Source: Himantopus leucocephalus
Taxonomy: Eukaryota; Chordata; Aves; Charadriiformes; Recurvirostridae
Length of the DNA: 64,000 bases
Direction of reading: 5' to 3'
Assembly: GCA_003993805.1 (NCBI GenBank)
Contig: RSEF01000003.1
Coordinates: 42,600,590-42,664,589 of the forward strand
Shown: one piece after another, positions 20,101 to 35,100 of the stretch
How positions within the stretch are numbered: position 1 is the first letter of the stretch
How the letters are laid out: each line of letters starts with the position of its first letter
Program-made: the position numbers and the translations under genes
The notes under the pieces: generated by a model
Told to the model about the DNA's origin: nothing
What the model saw: the letters and a program-made list of their open reading frames with translations, nothing else
The model's database searches: none

Positions 20101-23100
20101 AGGTCTTTTTCCATCTCCTACTTTCCAAGTCTGGTAATAACTATAAAAGGGTGGTTTGATTACAGTTTGTTCCTAACTGTTCAAGTGCTTATTCAAGTGA
20201 AATGAATCTAATATAAATCAAATCCTGTGACAGTAAGCACTCAGAATTAATAGAAGGCTTTTGAAAACGTGAAAGAAAGTGACAAGCCAGGAAAATAAAT
20301 TAGTTGTCTGTGATCTTGCTTTTGGATGGGTTTTTGCTTTGGTTTGTTGAAAAATGTAAGACAACCTTTCTCAGATATTAATTCCTCATGTTAATTATCT
20401 TGAGAAAGTTAAAGCCGTCATGAGGGGATAAGGAAATAATCTTTTTTTTTTTCAACTTGCATGTAAATGAAAGTCGTAAGACTAGCTGGATGAAGTCAGT
20501 CCATAGATTTGTCTTGCTTAGTTTCCTGCCTCTGACATTGGGTAATAGCAGTTGACTGGAGAAGTGTGAAAGAACGAAAAAAGTACACTGTGACAGTTTT
20601 CCAGAATCTCACTAGCTTTGGCTAGTCATGGTTCAAAGGTTTTTCCAGAGTTAGGGGTGGTTTATTTATACATGTACTTTGTTTTGCTCTCAATGGATGA
20701 TTCAACAGAGAAAAATTGTTATGAGAATTTCATCCAAAAGAGTAATTAAAAGCATGTAGAAACAGTGCATGTGGGTGCTAACCTTTGAGCATGTGTTTTC
20801 AGCTTGTGAAAATTGTGATCATTTCCATTTTTATCAGTAGATGAGTTTTGTCACTTTCTCCTCTCTAAATATAGCAGTATGATATGGAAGGGACTTAGAA
20901 CTGTTGCTGTAAAATGTCACATAAAAGAAAAAGAGAGATTAAAATTATTATTTCTATATTGTAGGGAAAATAGGTCTAGTTTTGTGTCTGCCAAAAAGTC
21001 TCCTGGAGACAAATAGAATTCCCTGAGGTAGCAAAGGAGACTGCTGTATTTGTATTGAGACCTGACAGCAGTTCAGGGTTTGTTAAAGAATATACCTCGT
21101 TATCAGTTCAGATCAAAGTTGTTCTCAAGCTAGCAAGTAGAGCCATTTGGTCTCAGACTGAATCAGCAGAAGAATTTATCTATTAAATAATTCAAAATTA
21201 AAAAGTAACTATTTTGAACTACTTTCTGAGAATACTATCACTTACCTGTAGCCAAACAGGCATAGACAGGGAAGGGGTAGATTACGTTTGGTAGTGCAAA
21301 TAAGAATTCTTAGTCTGTATCATCTTAACTTCTACATTTGTGTAAGGTAGAAGCCCTAGAGACCTGACTATCAGAAAATGTGATGGTAAAACAAAATCTG
21401 TTCTTTAGAAAAATAAATGAAGAAAAGAAACCCCACCTGTGAGGACTGGATATTTTTCCCATGTATCTAATAATAATAATAAAGCAAGGCTTACAGAGGA
21501 TAAGCACACTTAATGCAACAAAAACGTTAAATATTGCTTGATTTTTTTCTTAGCTAAAGAATTGTAAATTATGGTCTTAGAGCAACCATGTCTTGAATAA
21601 GTGTATTAGCAGAAGTTGCTTCTTAAATGCTTTGAATTTAATCGAAGCAGTTTTCAAGTTGAAGCTAGTTATGTTCTGCTGTAGGAGAAATAATAAAAGT
21701 AATTGGCTGACCGTTCCGAATCTCTCTAGACAGAAGAAGCAATTGAACATGTGGATGTTTTTCAGAAACTTGAGTGCTTTACATTCATGTGTGTATAATA
21801 TACATATACATGTCTATAGACTCTTGCTTTTGTAGCAACCATTAGTGTGCTCCCAGAGGAGAAGATCTCAGATAGTGATCTCAATTCTTGTTGTAAGGAT
21901 CAACTTTTTGAGTGAAGCTGCATATACCCATAACAAATTTAAATGTAGTGATCTTTAAACATGCTGCTCTTGCAATACCTGTTCTCTCTACTCTGCTTTG
22001 TTCCAATCAGAGAAAGTCTTTCTGGAATCTAAGAGAATAAATAATAGTTCGAGCAGTCAACCGTGACACAGACATAACTTTCTGTGTGCAGACCGGTTTG
22101 TAGTTCATGTACCAATTGTGAAGATGTAGGCAAATGTAAGGTAAACATTTTTACTTATTTTATGAAAAAGATGCTAAAAAAAACCTCACCACCCCACAAG
22201 CTAAACTTTCACCTCTTTACTACTACTGGTGTGTGTGTGTGTGTGTGTGTAAATTATGTTTCTTTATAGGATGTATATACATACATAAAAATAAATAAAA
22301 TTTCTCTATGTTTTTTTTTCCTCAAACCGTATCGGTAGTATCTTCTGCTTACAAGCCTACTTTGCTCACTCCCTGAATTCTGATAAGCAGAAGCAGCTGA
22401 TGGAGTAATTAGTACTGTAAACAAATGCAATGAAAGGACATTTTTAAATTCTTTTTAAGGTAATTTTGAAAATAATGCTTTTTTTTAAAAAAATAGATCT
22501 TTCAGAATGACATTTCAAAATGAGATCATAAGAGAGCAATGAAACCGAATTTGAGATTTTCATTACCAGAAGATCATCTTTGTAGTCCTTATTTGGGTAA
22601 ATCTGTAGGTCTGCTTACAGCTGTATGTGGTCTTTGTAGTAAGTTTTTTGGAAATATGACCTAATCTTTTATATTTCATGGTAGTACATTTATCTGGGTC
22701 ATATATTATGTGGTGCTAATTAAACTTCTGAAGACTATGAGAACCAAAGAACAAAACAGCCACACTTGAACATGCTCACGATGTCAGCATATTTTGATCA
22801 ACTGTGGATCAGCTGGAAATGGCAATGGATGCTCTAGAGGCATTTTTGTGAGTTTTTGTTCCTGATAATAAAGTCTGTTTCCTAATAACTGAGGAAGCTA
22901 TTATTTTGGCTGTCAGTTGCAGTAGTGTATCATGCAATTAAAATAAGCTGTGTTCTACTGTCCTTCAAGAGAAACGAGGAGTAATCAAGCCTTGAAAGTG
23001 TTAAAATTTATATACAGCTTTTGAAACATAAGTATGATTTCAAATAAGTTCTTGTCACACAAACCCATTCACACAGTTGTATGCAGGTGCTCCCCTGGGA

Positions 23101-26100
23101 AACATGGGTTACAGGCACATGTACCTCCCCTGGGAATGAACATGAGTGGGAGATGTGGGTGCTCCAGCTTCTGTGTCCCTGCGCTGCTTCCTCCAGTCTA
23201 TTAACATGGATGCTGGTAGAAAGCAGCCTCAAGGTCACACGTGGGCACTGAGATGTGGGGTGTATATGTTGCTCCCCACAATGTCTGTCCTTGCTGGGCA
23301 CAGGCTCACCTTGGCATCTGACCGGGAGGCAGCTCTGTCTGGGCTGCTCTGGTACCTCTTCTTTCTCCCCACAGTTACAGATGTTCAAGCTTCTTTTATG
23401 CTTCCCGTCAAGTGGAGTCCTTCCCGCCCCTGTTTAATCTGGCAGAAGGGTCATCTTCCTCCTTACCCAAAAATGACCAAGAGGAAGGCTGTTCCGTTCA
23501 CGTGTAGCGTTTACACAGGCTGTTTTAGCTATTTTAGCTGCTGTTTTTATCCTTGCCATTTTGCTGGGGGAGATGTGTGGATTCCCCAGCAGTAGGTACC
23601 ATACTTCTCTGCTTACCTCGCAAGATGGGAGTGACATTCTGCTCTATCACGCATTCAGAGTACTTTGAGTCATAATTGAAAGGAACACATCCCGCCCCCC
23701 GCTGCTAAAGAATATGTTTTGTTCTTCCCAGATCACTTTTCAGAGGAATCCTGACATTTCAGCAGATACTGTTACTAGAAGTATTGACCGTGTTAAATTG
23801 GAATCCATTTCCCCAGGTTTGACTTTCACAGCAAGCCAGAGAAACAGAGGGAAATATAGTAAAGCTTGTTTCTGCCATGTTTTCAGCCTGGCAGAATTGC
23901 AATTGCTTCTCAGATCTTTGTGGCCTTTTTTCCCCCTTTTGTGTTATTAAGTTTTCTTCTGGTAGGAACTTTGACCTTTGTATATCTGTGCAGTCCTGAA
24001 ATGCAAAGTTATCCTGGCAAAGGCATCACATGTTTTCAGTTTTTTCTTCCTCAGTGAGTTTTAAAGGTTGCATACAGACATGTTTTTAAATTTACAGACA
24101 GCAGATGTGACCAATTAGATGTTACTGTTTGCATGAAATTTATGTTCCTGCCCAAAAGAAGGCCTGTTTATATTAAATTAGACTATCTGTCCCTCAAGAA
24201 TGACAGATTCACCTCCAGGAATGTCTACTTAGAGCACAAACTCTTCAGATACAGGAAGATGTCACTATCATTTTAGCATCTATGAAGAAAAAGCGATTGC
24301 TGTTTAGCTAGTGGGGAACGCATTCCCAAGATTTCTTTTAGCCTCAGAAGGTTAGGAAGTTTTGATTGTTTCACTGTGTGTCACTGTACCCATCAGAGAC
24401 TTCTGCTCTCTGCTGTCCATAGAACAGTGTTGAAACAAAACTGTTGTCCCTACCCACTGTTCAAACATGTCCTGTGCACCAGCAGAACCTTAAGATAGCA
24501 TCTGGAATTGCAGATGTCTGTCTGTCTGTCCTTGTTTTGTGAAAGCTCGGACTCAGCTGTCATGTCTGTTTCACTAAAGTAAACTTGCAAGAACTTCAAG
24601 TACTTGCTGATGTTTGCAAAGCTTCTGCTGCGCAGTCGGGAATTTGATGCACTGTAGCAGATTAGTGTTAGGTGTCACTTATAAGTGTTGTTTGATGCTA
24701 CAGCTGCCACAGACTGTTAGAAAACTTGAAGGGTTTTCTTTACTGCAGTGTGTATGTTCTTCTAAAAACAGTCTGGTCTGTTGAGCACCTTTCCCTAAAA
24801 GGAAGAGATGTGTTCAGAGCCTATCTAGAAAAGACGTACATGGATTCAACCAGCTATATTTTATGAGATGTTATGAGCTTTATAGTGTGTGTGCCTCAGT
24901 CATGATGATAATTGCCTTGAGATAATCATTGCAAGCAGCGGGTACTGGGCAAAGAAGCCCTTCCATCCACCTTTACTGTCTAGGCTGAGAAAGCTGAGAT
25001 CTCTCACCTTGGCTCAGAAGCTTGCTTCTGCAGTCAGGCAGCTCGAGTGTGTAACTGTTGGCAGAACACAGTTTCTGTACTACTGCATTATTCTTCAGGT
25101 ACTGTGAAGTGTACCTGTGTGACATTTCTCTAGCATATGAAGAGCCACCTGTAATGATGAGCAGTGCCACCACTTTGTTTTACATTAGCAAAGAAGAATG
25201 ATGCCAAATTTCGTCTTTATTCAGGGAAATGGTTAACCAGTGGAAGCTGATAGCTAATCTAAATTTTAATGAATATCTTTCAAGGGCCCTGGGCGTGCTA
25301 GCAGATGAGCTGTATTGCTTCAGGCTACTGAATCATGAATAGGAAGTGTCCTACAAGCTGACTTCTGAGATTGGGGTCAACCTCTCTATTTTAAAAGTCA
25401 GTAAGAAGTGTCAGTATTAACCAGCGCCAGCTGGTTGTCAGAGCCCCACTTGGGCATATTCCAGGTTTTCTTCTTAAGGAAATAGGGGCATATCTTCTAC
25501 CACTTCATTTCTGCACAGTGTATTGTCCTGGCTGCAGTACATTTTACACACATGGGAGCAAAATCCCTGTTCTCAGACTTCTGAATGTTCAGCTTAAGTC
25601 AGGTTGATCAGTAGTCCACAGGCTCTTCCGTCTCATGATATGCATGCTGGATGACTCTTTGGATTAGGATTTATCTGTTTGGTTCCCAGTTACGGAGATG
25701 TGTGCTTTTTCATGAGTAGAGGTGCTGTACATTAGTTTTTTGATATGTACATATAGATTGTACAGTTCATATTCCCTAGTGTGAAAATTAATACAGGCAG
25801 TGTATTTTAGGGAATAACGAGTTACAGGTAAGTGACCTCTGTCCTTGAACACACAATCATTTTGCCTGAAAATAGGTTCCTATTGCAGTCTCCTTTTCTG
25901 TCCTCTGTGACAGTTCTTGAAAAAGTAGATCAAATTAATAGAATGGAACTGAAAAAACAAGCTTAGGCTGTGGAATGGATTTGAGTATACTTTAGATAAG
26001 ACAGCATGCATAGTGCTTGGAAGTGGTAGGAACAGGAGAGATATACCCTGTGATCTTGCTATGATCAAAAGAAAAAAAGACGGATCTTGAGGGAGAAATG

Positions 26101-29100
26101 CACCATACTTTTCCTGTAGCTTCAAATGAGAAGGGCCAAGGTAGCTAGTTTCCTTTGCATTTTTTCCTACGGATAGAATGAAGAAGGAGATGCCAATAGA
26201 AATGGTGACCTAAGAGGACAGAAATGGGCTTAGGAATGGGTCTCCTTTGGAAAGACCCAAAGGGCTTGGCTATGCCATGGATAAATGGCATGACAGGAGG
26301 GGTGCAGATGTGGGGGTCTAGATTAGCTCTGGAGAGAGGGTTGGGGAGAGCAGAGGAAGAAAAGTAGCAGAACTGTTGAATGCAAGGGGATGGCAATGAC
26401 AAAATGGGGAGAATCAAGGTGATAGGAAAAAGGACAGGAGATGTCAGAATAAACATGAAGCAGGACCTAGGGTGAATTACAGATAAACAAGAGTACAAGT
26501 TTTCTTTCTGGAGCCCCAAGTAGAATCCTGCTGTATCTGCCATCTGTGAAGCTGTTTGACTTAATTAAATGCAAAAGTGGTATACTTTGCAGGTAAGAGA
26601 TGTTATAGTTAAGATGGTGAAAATGACATTTACTGTTTTGAGAAGCGTTGTTAAGAAAGTCACATAATTTTTACATTTGAGGAAGTTCAACATTTAAACT
26701 AGCCAAATGTTTGCAAGCTATGAAGAACTTCAAAGGAATGGAAGAAAAGACTTAAGAGAAGGTTACTGGATTAAAAATGTAGATAATTAAAAATGCTTAT
26801 CGAACATGAAAATGCCCTCGGGATTTACATTCCCTAAGAGTATGCCTTTCTGCTTACTTTGTAATCATTGTGCTCTAAACTTAGTCGCTACAAAACTAGA
26901 CTGAAAATATTTTAAAGTAAATATCTAGTTTCTACGCAGATCCTTCTTTCAGATACAAGAGTACTTAAATAAGTATTAGAAATGTTAATGAATGAAACTG
27001 GCACAGTACTGATTTTTTTAATAAAAACGTGAATATATGGTGCCCAGACTATTCCATCTACTTGTAATAGGTCCATGGGATTCAGGGTCTCTAGTGACTG
27101 TTTTTCTGAGAGAATTTTGAACTCTGTAGTGTTAGTGGTTTATATGTTGGTTTGCTAATTAGCCACTTGACGTTTACATGCTGTTTCAAAAAGCGGAGTT
27201 TTATTTACCTAAGTGATTTCTTCCTTCTGGGTACTTTCCAAGCAAAGTGTACTCTTCTCAGCTGGAAGGCGGATAGGTAATCATAACTACCAATTTTCTT
27301 CCTGCTGTTTTCTGGCTGATCCTCCGATCAGGTCCTCCACGTGCTCTGTGGCACCATCGCCACAACTTGGCTCTGCCAGTTCTTTCTAGATACTGTGTTT
27401 CCTTGCTAACTTTGATTAAAAATTGGCAAAGCAATTGTATGGCAAAAAATTGTCATGCAATAAAGTTTTTTCAATGCTTGAGAAAAGACTAAGAAACTTC
27501 ATAAGACTGTGTAGAACGTACATTAGCTGGGTAAGTCTTGAATATTCAGTTTCAAAATTGTTACCGCGTTAGTATCAGAATTTTTAAAAGTTTGAGTTTG
27601 TATAAGAGTTCCATGTGGTAGAATTTGCATCTGGTGTCATTTGTGTAGATGGAAGGACAAGGCTGCATTCTCTTAGAATTACAAGTGAATTATTCTAGTC
27701 AAATAGAATGAGGCAATGACTATTCTGAGTATTATTATGGGCCTTAGGCTGTGGTAAGACTCCAGACACAGTTGTTGTATGATTTAGGTAACTTTGTGTC
27801 TATCCGTAGGTACAAACTTATTTTTGTGAAAAACTGAATTCATAATGAGTTTGGAAACAACATAGCAGTTACTTCTAATAATTGCACTGACATTATAATT
27901 TTGATGTGTAAGTACATTTGGAGATCTGGTGCTTCAGTTCTTGTAGCACATCACAATGTGAACTTGTTGGGTCAAATCTTACCAAAGATATTTTGCAAGT
28001 CTTACTTGGTCTCACTGAGCGGGAACAGTGATGTCTAAAATTAGCCTGTAGAATTGCCTTTTGACTGCTTTGGTTCCCAGTATTTTAAAAAAGTAATAAT
28101 TAGTACTTTTGAGACTAGTCATTCTTATGATAACTTTTCATATTTCATCTTTTCCTGGCTGCTCTGTTCTAGGCATCCTAGAGGAGGATCGTTTATCCGG
28201 CCAAACAAGGCAAATTTTGGAGTAGACTTTCTTACTGCAGTAAAGGATCGGTACGGATTGAATGATGAGCAGGATGTTCAACGTGGGACAGAGAATACAT
28301 TAGTATTTGGAAAGAAGACTGTGGAGTTTGTTGGCATGGATTCTATTGCAGAACAACAAAGGCAAGTGTAGTATATGAAAACCTAAGGTATACTCTTAGT
28401 GACTGATTAGTCAAGCAGTAGTTCAACTGTAAGGAAAGGAAGCTGGCTGTCTTGCCAGCATAATATCGTTGTGTCTCTAAAAGAAAGAAGAAAGCCAAAC
28501 TGAACTATGGTGGAAGAGATAAGAAATCTCCATATTGTGGCTTCATAATTTACCTGTTTTACAGATAGGAACTGGCATTATAGCATGTTTGAGTGCTCAC
28601 AATCTTCATTTTGATTTCATAAAGTAGGAGGTGGTGATATTTGGGGAGGAATGAGTGAGATAAATTACTGTGATATTGGCAATCACTGTACACATGCATG
28701 GTCCTTTATAAATAGATGTAATTTAATATTTTCTTAGTATTGTACGGTATTACTTCATCTTTGTTTACTCATATCAGTAATGACTTTGTAACTAAGAGAG
28801 GGAAGGCAGAACATCACTGTACTGCTAGTGAAGAAGTCTTTCAGTCAGTTCATGTCATGTTCATTTACCTGGAAGGGTAAGAAAGAAAGAAACTTAATGT
28901 TGGAGTTTTAATGACCTCCAGCAGTAGACGGGTATCAGTTCAGTAGGTGGCAGTCTCCTGAGCTGATATTCCACAGCTATTCTCCCTTTGTCTTCCAGAA
29001 CATACTAAGCAGTCCTTTTTTTTTTTTTTNNNNNNNNNNNNNNNNNNNNNNNNNNNNNNNNNNNNNNNNNNNNNNNNNNNNNNNNNNNNNNNNNNNNNNN

Positions 29101-32100
29101 NNNNNNNNNNNNNNNNNNNNNNNNNNNNNTTTTTTTTTTTTTTTTTTTTTTTTTTTGTCTTTTTTGGTAAGTGATACAAAGAATGACCAAATAACTTAGA
29201 ACCTCTTGCAAAAAGTATTACAAGAAATCCGTTTAGCTTGGAACCTCTAATTAAATTCCAATTTGCACAGCTATATTTTGTCTGTTTTATCACTCTATTT
29301 TTTTCTGTTGGATGAGGGTTGGTTGGGTTTTTTGGGGGGTGGGGGTTGTGGTTCAACCAGACCTATTTTGTAGTAGCAATGTAAAGGCAAAAAATAGAGA
29401 TGTGTCTGGTTTTGAGCAAGAAAGACACTGCAGTGTAGCAATCTGCACAGTGCTAATTCTAAAGGAGACAATATGTATGAAAAGGATATTACTTACTTGT
29501 AACAACCCGGTATTTATATAACGTACCTATTTCTGTTTGAAGATTGCTTAACAGAATGTTCTTTCTCATTTAGCCAATTGAACCAACTGGTAGATATCTC
29601 AGTGCGTGAGTGTGCAGTGAGCCATGCTGGTCAGAAAGAGGAAATCAGCAGAACATGTGCTAGTATCCTTTTTTTGCTGTATTGCATGATACCACAAATA
29701 AAGTACATATTTTAGCATTCCAAGTGTTCACGTCAATGAATGATATTTGTATCCTTTTATTAAAAAAAAAAAGTTTAAACTTGCAATTTATATTTAGAAG
29801 CTTAATGCAACGTTTACAGAGTTAAAAAGTGGATGCCTACAATTTTTGAGAGGGGAATGCAAATTGTGGATAAAAATAGAAATATTGTTATAGGTTGCTA
29901 CTGTGACTGCAATTTCAGAACGCTCCAGCAGTGGGGTTTTTTTCAAATTTAACTCTAGAATGGATAACCCCATAAAAATACAGCTGATATGTTCTGTAGG
30001 CACCAGAGGTTTCCAATACATAATAATGTATTCAGTATACTGCACGTTGTAGCAATGTTACAGATATACAAAGCAGGTATTGTTTGTTCATTTGTGAGGA
30101 TGGATAAGAGTTCCTGTCAATATGGAAATTAATCCATTTTAGGATTTGTAAAGTTAAGCTCTTTTATAAAACTATAAGCCATTTTTATACCACAAATCAA
30201 AATAAAATTTGCTGTAACTGAGCAGTAGTATAGCTTAGCCCAAACAAGTTTCATCTATTTCTCTTTATTTGATTCAAAAACAAGCCCTAATTCTAATTTC
30301 TGAAATAGGAAGTTCAGATTTGAGATAAGTTTATTTTTCTTAATGTGAAATTTCAGATATCAGGCATATAAATCTATCAAAAAATCTGATATCGTCTTGG
30401 GAGACAGTAACAGCTATTGCTTCTCAAGTTCAAAAGCTGGAAACACTTAATATCAGGTATAAATATTTGTATTTGGGCTTCTTTTCCTTTGGGGTAGGGA
30501 TAAAAAAGAAGAGGCTCTCTTAGATACGGGGTCAGCTTTCTAAAGGTAATTGGATGCCTCAATACTCATTTCAATGGGATCTAAGTTTTTAAATACCTTT
30601 TTTTAAAAAAAAAAAAAAATCTTAAACAACTTGTGTGTGTGCTACATTTTTCAGACATCCCTGTTCAAGGAGAGACAAGAACCCTAGGAGTTTAGCATCT
30701 ATATAAAACTAAATTCTGGAGAAGTGCTTGGGACAGATGGATGTTTGTAAAATTAGAAAAATCACAGTTGTTTGAAAAACAGAATACAGATTTCAGCCAT
30801 TAAACATTTACAGGAATTTAAGCATTTGTCAATGTGTTCAGCAAAACAGATTTCATAATTTTTATGCAAATTGGCATGTTGGGTAGGGAGACTGGATTAA
30901 AATGCATTATAGATTTTTACTGGGTGCTGTAGACTTTTAAGCAGTTAGACTGAAGGTAAAAAATTACTCGGAGTACTTTTATAGAAATGAGGAAACAGGG
31001 ACTATAGAAATTTAGGTTTACAGAATCATAAGATGCCCTTGAACACTTTTGTGACGTGTAAGACAATTAATTCTCTTGATTTTAAAGCTTAGTTTGCCCC
31101 AAGGCAGAACTGACTTAACATATGTACGCATCCACATTGCCTGTGTGCAGTGAGTCTGGTTTGCAGCAAGCCTCACAGCAGATGTAGCCAAATTTGCTAT
31201 GCGCGTGTGCAGCAGGTCAGACTCTCTGGGTACTTGTGCGTAGGGTCTGCATGGCACTGGCAGGGTGTGTTGACTCCGCTGGCAGATGGCCCCTCAGAAG
31301 AAGCCAAGACTTTGCGTTGGCTTTGCTGCAGGAGCTCGCAGCCTGTCTGTGAGAGCACTAGTAACACGCCTTTATCACTTAAAAATCTCACTTTGCATTT
31401 TTTAGTTAGGTTTAGCAGGAGCTATCTGTTTGCCTTCTGGCTTTGCAAAACTGTTTGGGTTTTTCTCATGAGCTTAGACTTTTTTTTCTACATGGAAAAA
31501 CTGCAAAGTAAATATATTTTCATTTTCTTGTAAAGTCATTCCAAGTATCTTAAGACTTTATCTCTGGTTTTCATTATTGTTGATATATTCCGACTGTCCA
31601 GGCAAGTCTTTATTTAGGAGCCCGCTTTTGTTTAAGAATGATGCTTCACCAACAGTGTCTTGACACCAAACTAAAATATCCATAATGCTTTAACCAAAGT
31701 ATCCCAAGACCCATTCTATTCTTGTCCTGAAATGATGCTGATAAGAACTGTGGATCATGGTGACAGATCTAGGGGAAAATCTCTTGTACAGTGATGACAT
31801 TGGAAAAGAAGGGAGGATGTTGTTAAATAAAGCTGCAATTCCATTGAACAAGAAAGAGTTCACAAAATAATTTCAAAATAAAGAACATTTCTAGTACACA
31901 CCTACCTATACACTGTAGCTGGCACGTACCAGAATAATTTTCTGGTGTGAGCAAACACAATGGATTAAAGTTTGTAAATACGTAGCAGCCTAAACCACTA
32001 ATTTTGAGAACTTAGTGTCATAGCTGCAACTTAAGGAAGTTTGTTTTATTGTCGAGGTTAACACCTTGACTGCTGACTCTTTAAGCTTTAAGTTGTTCAG

Positions 32101-35100
32101 CTGTTTTGGAGGTCATACTAGTTATTGAAGACAGCAGCAGTGCAATAGGACTGAAGGCGAAAACCCAAAATAAGACTCTTTTTTTTAGAGTCTTAGAGAT
32201 CTGTGTTGAGATTAGCAGCTTCCAAAGCCTTCATTGTACAGTACACACAATGTAGCTAAAACAATTGAAAGTGATGTAAGCTAAGTTGAAATAAATACCC
32301 AGTTAATTTAATAAAAAAGTGACCCCAGTTTTTGCATTTGTTCTTATGGCTGATGTGACAAAAGTGCATTTTTTTAATAGTTGTACGTGTTCCATTTTCT
32401 TCAATATTTAGCACTGAACAGGTGTTTGCAACCAGGGTGCTATTTGTAAATGTAACTTTGCCTGGAGCATATGTTGTCATGATTTATTATTATCAACATG
32501 CATGAGAATACAGACAATTTGTTTTAATTCACCTAGAATATTTTTTTCAGTTTTTCATTGTTGAGAAGCATAGTCTAGACAGAAGGGTTTTCAGAAGTGA
32601 TAAGAATGTGATAAGATTGGAAAGCAAGATGGGGTTGATGCTGGAATCTGACGCTTATGACTACAAACTGAAATAGTCTGAATTTGTTTTTTATTGTTTT
32701 GACCTTTCGTTTACTTTAAAAAAGAAAGACATTAGCAGGTAAGTCTGTTACTGAATTTTTTTGTGCGAGGAATCTTGGAAGAAGAATAAAGGCGATTCGC
32801 TATCCACCAGCTCTCTGAGAGCTTGTTGAAATGGGGAAATTTAACCCATAAGTATGTAAGTGGAACTACACTGAGAAATTTTTATCATAATATGCAGGTA
32901 GATCAGACCTTAGGAAAGAAATAAAAATTTTTGTTTGGGGGTGAGCAATGAAAACTAGTTTGAAGACAGCAGACGTGAGAATCTTTTAACTATTTTTATA
33001 GTGATATTTTGCTATTGAGAGTGGATTTTACATCATTTTGTTTTACTGGGGTCTGGATAGTCATGTAGGCTCTTAATTTTCAATCAACACTAAGGAGTTT
33101 AAGCCCAAAATCTGACTTTGTTTCTTTTAATATTAATGAAAATCATTATTTTCATATTCAAAACTTAGGGGAGGAAACAAGAGGAAGGAGGCCACAGATT
33201 AATAAATATGCATTCGTGAAGTAGGAAAGTAAATTAGAAAAGAGCGTGTCTGAATATAACTAAAAGGATATTTTATAATATTTTACAATATGTGACACCT
33301 TGGCAGTGACTTTTTAATTTTTTTTGTGTAAATTGTTTTTGTCTTTAATACATAATTCCAAATCAGTGACTTAAATAAATGCAATTATTCATTATGTTAA
33401 TAATTATTCTTTTTATACAGTGAAAACAAAATGACGTTTCCATCTACATCAACTTCTGTATCCAGTGTATTTTCAAAATTGAGGATTCTGGCACTTAATC
33501 AAACTGAGATAACATGGGCAGAGGTAATAACCTTTCCCGGTTTTGTTTTTATTTATATTGTTAGGTTTTTGAGGCAAGGAAAGCACAATAAACATTTATG
33601 CACTATATTATTCTACTGAAATGTAATCATCCTTAGAAAAGGTGCTGTGACATAACTGTATTAGTTATATAGTAACTAACACAGTTCGTCCATAACGTAG
33701 TAAGTTACATTGGCACAGGAGTCTGAAAAGAAACATTTAACTTCATTTACATTTGCAAATTACCAAGTCAAGATAAAGCAGTTTGAGTATAATATAACTT
33801 CATGTCCCAAAGTTTTGTGTGAATGAAAACTCTGTGTTTCCTTGTAGTTATTAAAGGTGTATCTGTATTTTTGGGCATGGAACAGAATAAATGCAAATGG
33901 GAAGAGCGTATGTCATTATGACACAAAGTACTTCTTTTGGCATCACTTTGCATCAGCAGGAGATTGGCTTAGTGTCTTTGCACATACTGACACTTCTTCA
34001 AATAGATGATGCCTGGTTATGTGCAACACAGACATAGCACAGAATAAACAAAGCTGTGACTTATTTCAGGGATGGAAACATGCGAACATTTAAATGACTC
34101 TCCCCTAATATGATGTCGTATTAAGAATGAAGTCCTGTTGTCAAATATGTTAGCGGTGGGGCCTTTTTTCAGAGATGGGGCTTATGAAGCACATCTCAGT
34201 AGTGCCACGTTACTTATAATGGCTTGTAAATTTCATCCCGTTATCTGGATTTCTCAGGAGCAGATTTTGTATGTACTGCATTGTGAAATTACCTGAATTT
34301 TCAGATTTTTGCTGCCAGCCACTGTCCAGTCATAGCACACTTAGCAAAACTGAGGTTTGGGCTAAGTAGAAAGATACTTCTTCATTCTCTACTCTTGCAG
34401 CAGGCTAGAGGAGTGTTACAGCTATATTTTTGTTTCGTGTCCGTTCACTGTGCTCTTAAACCCTCAGTGGGGTTTATGCTAGGACCGTTGATAATCCTTC
34501 CGTAGCAGCAGCAACATGAATGGTGAAGTGACTGGAAGAATTAAGTGTCTACAAACACTTTAAACGTCATCTAGTGCTCATCAGAGTAGATCTGTACGTT
34601 GTGGGGTTTTAAACGTTGGCAGCTGCTGCCAGCAGCTCTCCTCCATGCCAGGGTGGCCGAAAGGCTGGTCGGAGCCGTAGCTTCAGACAGATTCGAGCTC
34701 TCCAGGGGTAACTACGTTTCAGAGAGAAGTCCCAGGTTAGTCAGAGCGGTTTAAAATTGCGTAGCTTTTGCCTTTGTTTTTGAAACTCTGTTCTAGCTTG
34801 TGATTCATCGTCAGTGGTAAAGACATTTTTGGTTCAGAAATCTTTTTTATAAAACTGAAATTTGTTGATTCGTTCCATTATAAGTGGGGGGACATAAGCC
34901 TGCGCTTAAAAGTGGTGTTCCAGGGCAGCCAAATGAAAGGGAAAAAATAAAGGGACCTACCTGACATGAATACTCTGTGAACAAACCACTCGAAAATGTT
35001 ACTGCTCAGGCCGTATGGGGAGTTACTTTGAACTTTTTAATAGAAAATAATAATGAATATGATCCAGGCAAAAGAGAAATACAGTGACTGTCAATGGGAA

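Noticed and set aside
23008..23595. 149- and 126-residue ORFs on opposite strands in TBCE intron 2
   Set aside because: They overlap each other in a GC-richer patch and have no recognisable motif. Their Cys/Pro/Ser-rich composition looks like chance.
28366..28367. Canonical GT as the TBCE exon 3 donor
   Set aside because: It would add 4 nt, shift the frame and break the match to the conserved EQQ-S-QLNQL region.
28940..29356. Minus-strand ORFs with poly-lysine and X residues
   Set aside because: They run through the poly-T tract and the 100-N gap and encode nothing real.
31018..31036. CR1-tail-like string (ACAGAATCATAAGATG)
   Set aside because: Too short, with no adjoining CR1 sequence.
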